Source: an uncultured Mollicutes bacterium | Lineage (GTDB): Bacteria > Bacillota_I > Bacilli_A > ML615J-28 > CAG-313 | Length of the DNA stretch: 34,858 nucleotides | Direction of reading: 5' to 3' | Assembly: GCA_900538885.1 (NCBI GenBank) | Contig: UQAI01000011.1 | Span: forward strand, 1 to 34,858 | The notes under the pieces: generated by a model | The model's database searches: none | Seen by the model: the letters and a program-made list of their open reading frames with translations, nothing else | What the model was told of the DNA's origin: nothing | Translations under genes and position numbers: made by a program | In this document: positions 31,932-34,858 of the stretch, piece after piece | Layout: each line of letters begins with the position of its first letter | Numbering within the stretch: the first letter of the stretch is position 1

Positions 31932-32925
31932 TATTTTTAAATTTCTTCTTATAGCGATTATAGCGATGAGCCTTTTTTGGATTATCTATTACTTTTTCTT
32001 TTTCATCAACTGAATCTTGTACATTTTCATCTTCACGTTCTAATTCTTGAACTTCAACTTCAATTTCATCATCTACTTCTTCAGCCGTTGCTATTAGTTC
32101 TGGTTCTTCAACTTTTCTCGCGATAGTAAATCCTTCTATTTCTTCTAGTTTATGAACTGCAGGCATAGCATTTGGATCTTCTTGAGTTTTGACGATACGT
32201 TTAAAGTAGTCTACCGAAACAACCTTACAATTCTCACATGTAGGTGTTTTTACATAACTACCAACACTAGGAAATTCTTTTTTCATTTCTTTATAAAGTT
32301 CATCCTCATATCCAATACAGCACATAAGTTTACCACAAGCACCACTAATTTTGGCATTATTTAAACTCATACCTTGTTCTTTAGCCATTTTCATAGTAAC
32401 AAAGTCAAAGTTTTGTAAAAACTTTTTACAACATAGTTCTCTTCCGCAGATACCTAAGCCTCCAAGTGCTCTTGCGGCTTCACGAGGCCCTATTTGTCTT
32501 AGTTCTACTCTAATTCTAAATTCTGGCGCTAAGTACTTTAGTAATTCTCTAAAGTCTACTCTATCCTCTGCAGTATAATAAAAGATAACTTTTGTTAAAT
32601 CTATTGTATATTCCGCATATAAAGGTTTCATTTCTAGTTTGCACACTTTAATATACTTTTTAAATACTTCAAAAGCTGTTTTTGCAAGCTCTATATTTTT
32701 CTTATCTTGTTCTACATCCTCTTCTGTAGCTTTTCTAATTACTGGTTTTAATTCATATTCTATTTGATCATCATCAACTTCACGGTTTGGAATTATAACT
32801 TTGCCTAATTCAACCCCTCTTACCGTCTCCACAATGGCATATTCTCCCATTTGAAAGTCGTTGTCAAGTGGATCAAAATAGTATACTTTACCAACTTCTT
32901 TAAACTGGATTCCTACTATTTTCAT
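31900..32925 (-). CDS. ricT: PSP1-domain protein RicT (YaaT), regulatory iron-sulfur protein
   Basis: In Bacillus RicT forms the Y-complex with RicA and RicF, binds [4Fe-4S] clusters, and promotes RNase Y cleavage of operon mRNAs, affecting sporulation and biofilm phosphorelay. Here it has 341 residues. An N-terminal half begins VGIQFKEVGKVYYFDPLD, and the PSP1 C-terminal domain has cysteines in GRELCCKKFL, SGACGKLMCCIGYEDE and TCENCKV, a rich set suited to cluster binding. An extra tail from about 270 is acidic (EEVDDEIEVEVQELERED) and then strongly basic (RYNRYKKKFKNNGNKK), probably disordered or RNA-binding. AAAGGAG five bases before the ATG overlaps the holB stop region. The partners are not in the window. 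Confidence 0.93.
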   Translation of the reverse strand: MKIVGIQFKEVGKVYYFDPLDNDFQMGEYAIVETVRGVELGKVIIPNREVDDDQIEYELKPVIRKATEEDVEQDKKNIELAKTAFEVFKKYIKVCKLEMKPLYAEYTIDLTKVIFYYTAEDRVDFRELLKYLAPEFRIRVELRQIGPREAARALGGLGICGRELCCKKFLQNFDFVTMKMAKEQGMSLNNAKISGACGKLMCCIGYEDELYKEMKKEFPSVGSYVKTPTCENCKVVSVDYFKRIVKTQEDPNAMPAVHKLEEIEGFTIARKVEEPELIATAEEVDDEIEVEVQELEREDENVQDSVDEKEKVIDNPKKAHRYNRYKKKFKNNGNKKQGNNK

Positions 32926-32935
32926 TTTTTCTCCT

Positions 32936-33907
32936 TTACTTATTTATTTCAACCATTAAACTAGTATAAAATAAATTAAGGTTTACATAATAATTTAATC
33001 TTTCTTGATATTTGTTAACAACATCTATTTGATGCATTATTTTTTCTATATTTATGCTTTCCTTATTATATAAGGAAGTAACATCTAAAAACACTTCTGA
33101 TGTTTTGCCATTATATATATTAATAATCTCTTTGTCTATTAATAATAATATATCTAAAAATATGCGATGCCATTTTTTATCTGTTTCACTTTTTAAGTAA
33201 TTACTGTTTTTATAGAAAAATACAAATGGATCTTTATGTAATGCAATTTGTTTTTCTATTCCAATCGCAAGGGTGAGCAAATCATATACTTTTCCTTCAG
33301 CAATCATTTGTTTGGCGTTATCGACATCAGTAGTTAAATAAGATAGAACATATGACATTGTTTTTTCTACACCACTATCCTCCAATGTTTTCACAACAAA
33401 CATACGTGGAATTGGTTTAAACTGAATTACTTGAGTTCTTGAAATTATTGTATCTAATATTCTTTCTTTATTTTTAGTAAGTAAAAATATATAATGATTA
33501 GGGGCAGGTTCCTCTAAAAGTTTTAAAATAGCATTGGAAGCTGATGTATTCATTTTATCGGCATCTTTGATAATTCCAATTTTAGGACCTTTTTCAAGTG
33601 ATGTGGTGTTAAACTCATGAATGAATTCGTCTATTTGTTCTCTTTTAATTAAGTCATTTTGTGGTTCTATACAAATAATATTAAGGTGATTATTTTTTTC
33701 TACTCTTATACAGTTATGACAACGAAAGCAGGGTTTATTGTCACTTTCACATAATAGCAGCATTGACATATATATAGCTGCTTCATAAGTTCCACTACCT
33801 TCACCGCCTTCAAACATATAAGCATGAGACAAATATCCGTGTTCATAACTTCCTTTTAACAAACGAATTACTTCTGGTTGGTTTTCTATCATTTGTTTAA
33901 TTGTCAT
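32936..33907 (-). CDS. holB: DNA polymerase III delta' subunit
   Basis: Delta' is the stator subunit of the clamp loader that opens the sliding clamp for DNA replication. The sequence has 323 residues from the start at 33907. A degenerate P-loop EGGEGSGT (no functional Walker lysine, as usual for delta') is near residue 33, and a zinc module CESDNKPCFRCHNC follows. HLNIICIEPQND and the sensor-1/SRC region ASNAILKLLEEPAPNHYIFLLT and ISRTQVIQFKPI complete it. An in-frame ATG at 33916 is only one base from the AAGGAG site, so I prefer 33907, ten bases from it. The gene overlaps tmk by eleven bases. Confidence 0.93.
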   Translation of the reverse strand: MTIKQMIENQPEVIRLLKGSYEHGYLSHAYMFEGGEGSGTYEAAIYMSMLLLCESDNKPCFRCHNCIRVEKNNHLNIICIEPQNDLIKREQIDEFIHEFNTTSLEKGPKIGIIKDADKMNTSASNAILKLLEEPAPNHYIFLLTKNKERILDTIISRTQVIQFKPIPRMFVVKTLEDSGVEKTMSYVLSYLTTDVDNAKQMIAEGKVYDLLTLAIGIEKQIALHKDPFVFFYKNSNYLKSETDKKWHRIFLDILLLIDKEIINIYNGKTSEVFLDVTSLYNKESINIEKIMHQIDVVNKYQERLNYYVNLNLFYTSLMVEINK

Positions 33908-34541
33908 TTTGCTCATTCTCCTTAATAAAATGTAAAACGGCTTTAGTTGTTTCAGCAGCTACATCAGCTTGTGACATTTCTCCATCAATTTTAACTATCC
34001 TATTTGTATTGTTTTCACAAAGTTGATTATAACTATTATATACATTATGATGGAATTCAATTGTTTCTAATTCTAACCTATCCATATCTCGTGCATTCTT
34101 TTTAATTCTTTCTAATCCAACTTCAGGACGAACACAAACAAAAATTGTTAAGTCCGGTAATAATCCGTTAGTTGCAAATTGATTTAGTTCATATACTTTG
34201 TCAATTCCTAAATGACGTGCACCACCTTGATATGCAAGTGAACTATCTAGAAAGCGATCACAAAGAATAATTTTACCATGTTCAAGTGCAGGTAAAATTG
34301 TTTTTTGAATATGTTCCCTTCTACTTGCGGCATAGAGCAACGCTTCTGTCCAGTCATCCATTCCTAAATTGTTCTTATCAAGAATAATCTCTCTTATTTT
34401 TTCAGCAATGGGACTTCCACCCGGTTCGCGTGATAATACTACATCATAGCCCAATTCTTGTAGTTTATTATATACAGCCTTAATGGCACTTGATTTACCA
34501 CTACCATCATTTCCTTCAAAAGTAATAAATAATCCTCTCAT
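33897..34541 (-). CDS. tmk: Thymidylate kinase
   Basis: Tmk phosphorylates dTMP to dTDP with ATP in the dTTP synthesis pathway. It has 214 residues, normal. The P-loop is FEGNDGSGKSS at 8-18, the DR(Y/F) motif is LCDRFLDSSLAYQGGARHLG near 94-113, and the LID region IKKNARDMDRLE is near 147-158. The sequence REPGGSPIAEKIRE matches the substrate-binding segment. GAGG lies upstream of the ATG, and it is the first gene of the five-gene minus-strand operon. Confidence 0.97.
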   Translation of the reverse strand: MRGLFITFEGNDGSGKSSAIKAVYNKLQELGYDVVLSREPGGSPIAEKIREIILDKNNLGMDDWTEALLYAASRREHIQKTILPALEHGKIILCDRFLDSSLAYQGGARHLGIDKVYELNQFATNGLLPDLTIFVCVRPEVGLERIKKNARDMDRLELETIEFHHNVYNSYNQLCENNTNRIVKIDGEMSQADVAAETTKAVLHFIKENEQNDN

Positions 34542-34564
34542 ATTTTTCTACCTCTATCTTATTT

Positions 34565-34573
34565 ATTATACCA
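34565..34573 (-). promoter_or_regulatory. Extended -10 promoter of the tmk operon
   Basis: TGGTATAAT reads leftward about 24 bases before the tmk start. The -35 at the expected distance is poor, so the TG extension probably compensates. Confidence 0.65.
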
Positions 34574-34618
34574 TATTTTGTGATTTATATAAAGTAATGT
34601 GTTTAATTAAAATTTATG

Positions 34619-34632
34619 AAGTATATATACTT
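34619..34632. repeat. Perfect 14-base palindrome between divergent genes
   Basis: AAGTATATATACTT is fully self-complementary and lies between tmk and the divergent lysine-rich gene. Its AT-only core makes chance a fair explanation; an operator is possible. Confidence 0.25.
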
Positions 34633-34666
34633 GATATTTTGTAAATACTAAATTTGAGGTGGAAAA

Positions 34667-34858
34667 ATGAGAAATAAAAATTCAATTAAATTAACTGATA
34701 TTAAGAAGAAAAACATAAGCAGAGAAGAATTTGCTAGTGAACTTAGCCCTTTTAGTAAAATGGCACAAGGTATATATATGGCTGAAAATAGTGATGACGA
34801 AAATTTTAATCTTACAAAAAAGAAAAAAAGTGAACATAAACAAAAAAATAATTTAATT
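34667..34858 (+). CDS. Lysine-rich hydrophilic protein, cut by the right window edge
   Basis: Sixty-four codons are open to the window end. The ATG has GAGGTGG five bases upstream, a very strong site, and the gene diverges from tmk. The translation begins MRNKNSIKLTDIKKKNISRE, followed by EEFASELSPFSKMAQGIYMA, an acidic NSDDEN patch and a KKKKSEHKQK cluster. It has no signal peptide or membrane segment in the visible part. No family is recognised; the charge and lack of hydrophobic core suggest a disordered or nucleic-acid-associated N terminus. Its promoter is not clear. Confidence 0.6.
   Translation, partial: MRNKNSIKLTDIKKKNISREEFASELSPFSKMAQGIYMAENSDDENFNLTKKKKSEHKQKNNLI

Noticed and set aside
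1..34858. Mollicute genetic code (TGA as tryptophan)
   Set aside because: TGA is used as the stop of sufU, the YwaF-ABC gene and the permease, and tryptophans are encoded by TGG.
1..34858. CRISPR arrays, insertion sequences, prophage genes, tRNA or rRNA genes
   Set aside because: No regular direct repeats with spacers, no transposase or integrase frames, and no recognisable tRNA arms or rRNA segments were seen on either strand.

Overview
This is a bacterial chromosome window from an AT-rich, Gram-positive-type organism (roughly one third G+C by eye). The gene set fits a fermentative member of the Bacilli, or a wall-bearing relative of the Mollicutes. The evidence is the SUF operon order sufC-sufD-sufS-sufU-sufB, an RqcP-TilS-FtsH cluster, a tmk-holB-ricT-trmN6-rsmI cluster, pyruvate:ferredoxin oxidoreductase, lipoproteins with InlB-type repeats, and MurF and Ddl, which imply peptidoglycan. 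TGA is used as a stop (sufU, the ABC permease and the YwaF-ABC gene), so the code is standard and not the Mycoplasma one. There is no tRNA, rRNA, IS element, phage gene or CRISPR array in the window. The exact lineage is not decided by what I can see.

Layout, left to right. Positions 1-434 hold the start of an exported protein running off the left edge, preceded by an unusual leader (promoter, intrinsic terminator, 16-codon ORF). Positions 435-4617 (minus) form the operon tilS-ftsH-rqcP-maf with translationally coupled TAATG junctions. Positions 4745-8174 (plus) hold an alpha/beta hydrolase, a membrane-anchored MurF-like ligase and Ddl. Positions 8239-10010 (minus) hold an accessory AAA ATPase/nuclease-fold protein with a small membrane protein, behind a near-perfect promoter. 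Positions 10140-11462 encode a FAD/Rieske oxidoreductase. Positions 11557-16188 hold the SUF iron-sulfur assembly operon. Positions 16374-17884 hold two small lipoproteins and a membrane protein. Positions 18014-21559 encode NifJ, whose [4Fe-4S] clusters are a plausible client of the SUF system next door. Positions 21846-28339 hold an ABC export operon headed by a YwaF-like membrane domain fused to an ABC ATPase, followed by a permease, a small exported protein and a large beta-rich lipoprotein. Positions 28621-30234 encode an orphan solute-binding lipoprotein with an N-terminal InlB-type repeat. Positions 30311-34541 hold the operon tmk-holB-ricT-trmN6-rsmI. Positions 34667-34858 hold the start of an unrecognised lysine-rich protein.

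Most of the window is housekeeping: RNA modification, protein quality control, wall precursor synthesis, Fe-S assembly and pyruvate oxidation. The less ordinary parts are: the YwaF-ABC fusion, which keeps a well-placed internal ribosome binding site before its ATPase half; the MurF whose substrate-binding domain is replaced by membrane helices; two cell-surface lipoproteins carrying InlB-type repeats; a minimal SufD; and two intergenic promoter/terminator pairs that may make small RNAs. I did not find a clearly new defence or mobile system. Transcription signals are unusually legible (TTGNNN, 17-base spacer, TATAAT), and terminators often overlap the last codons of genes.
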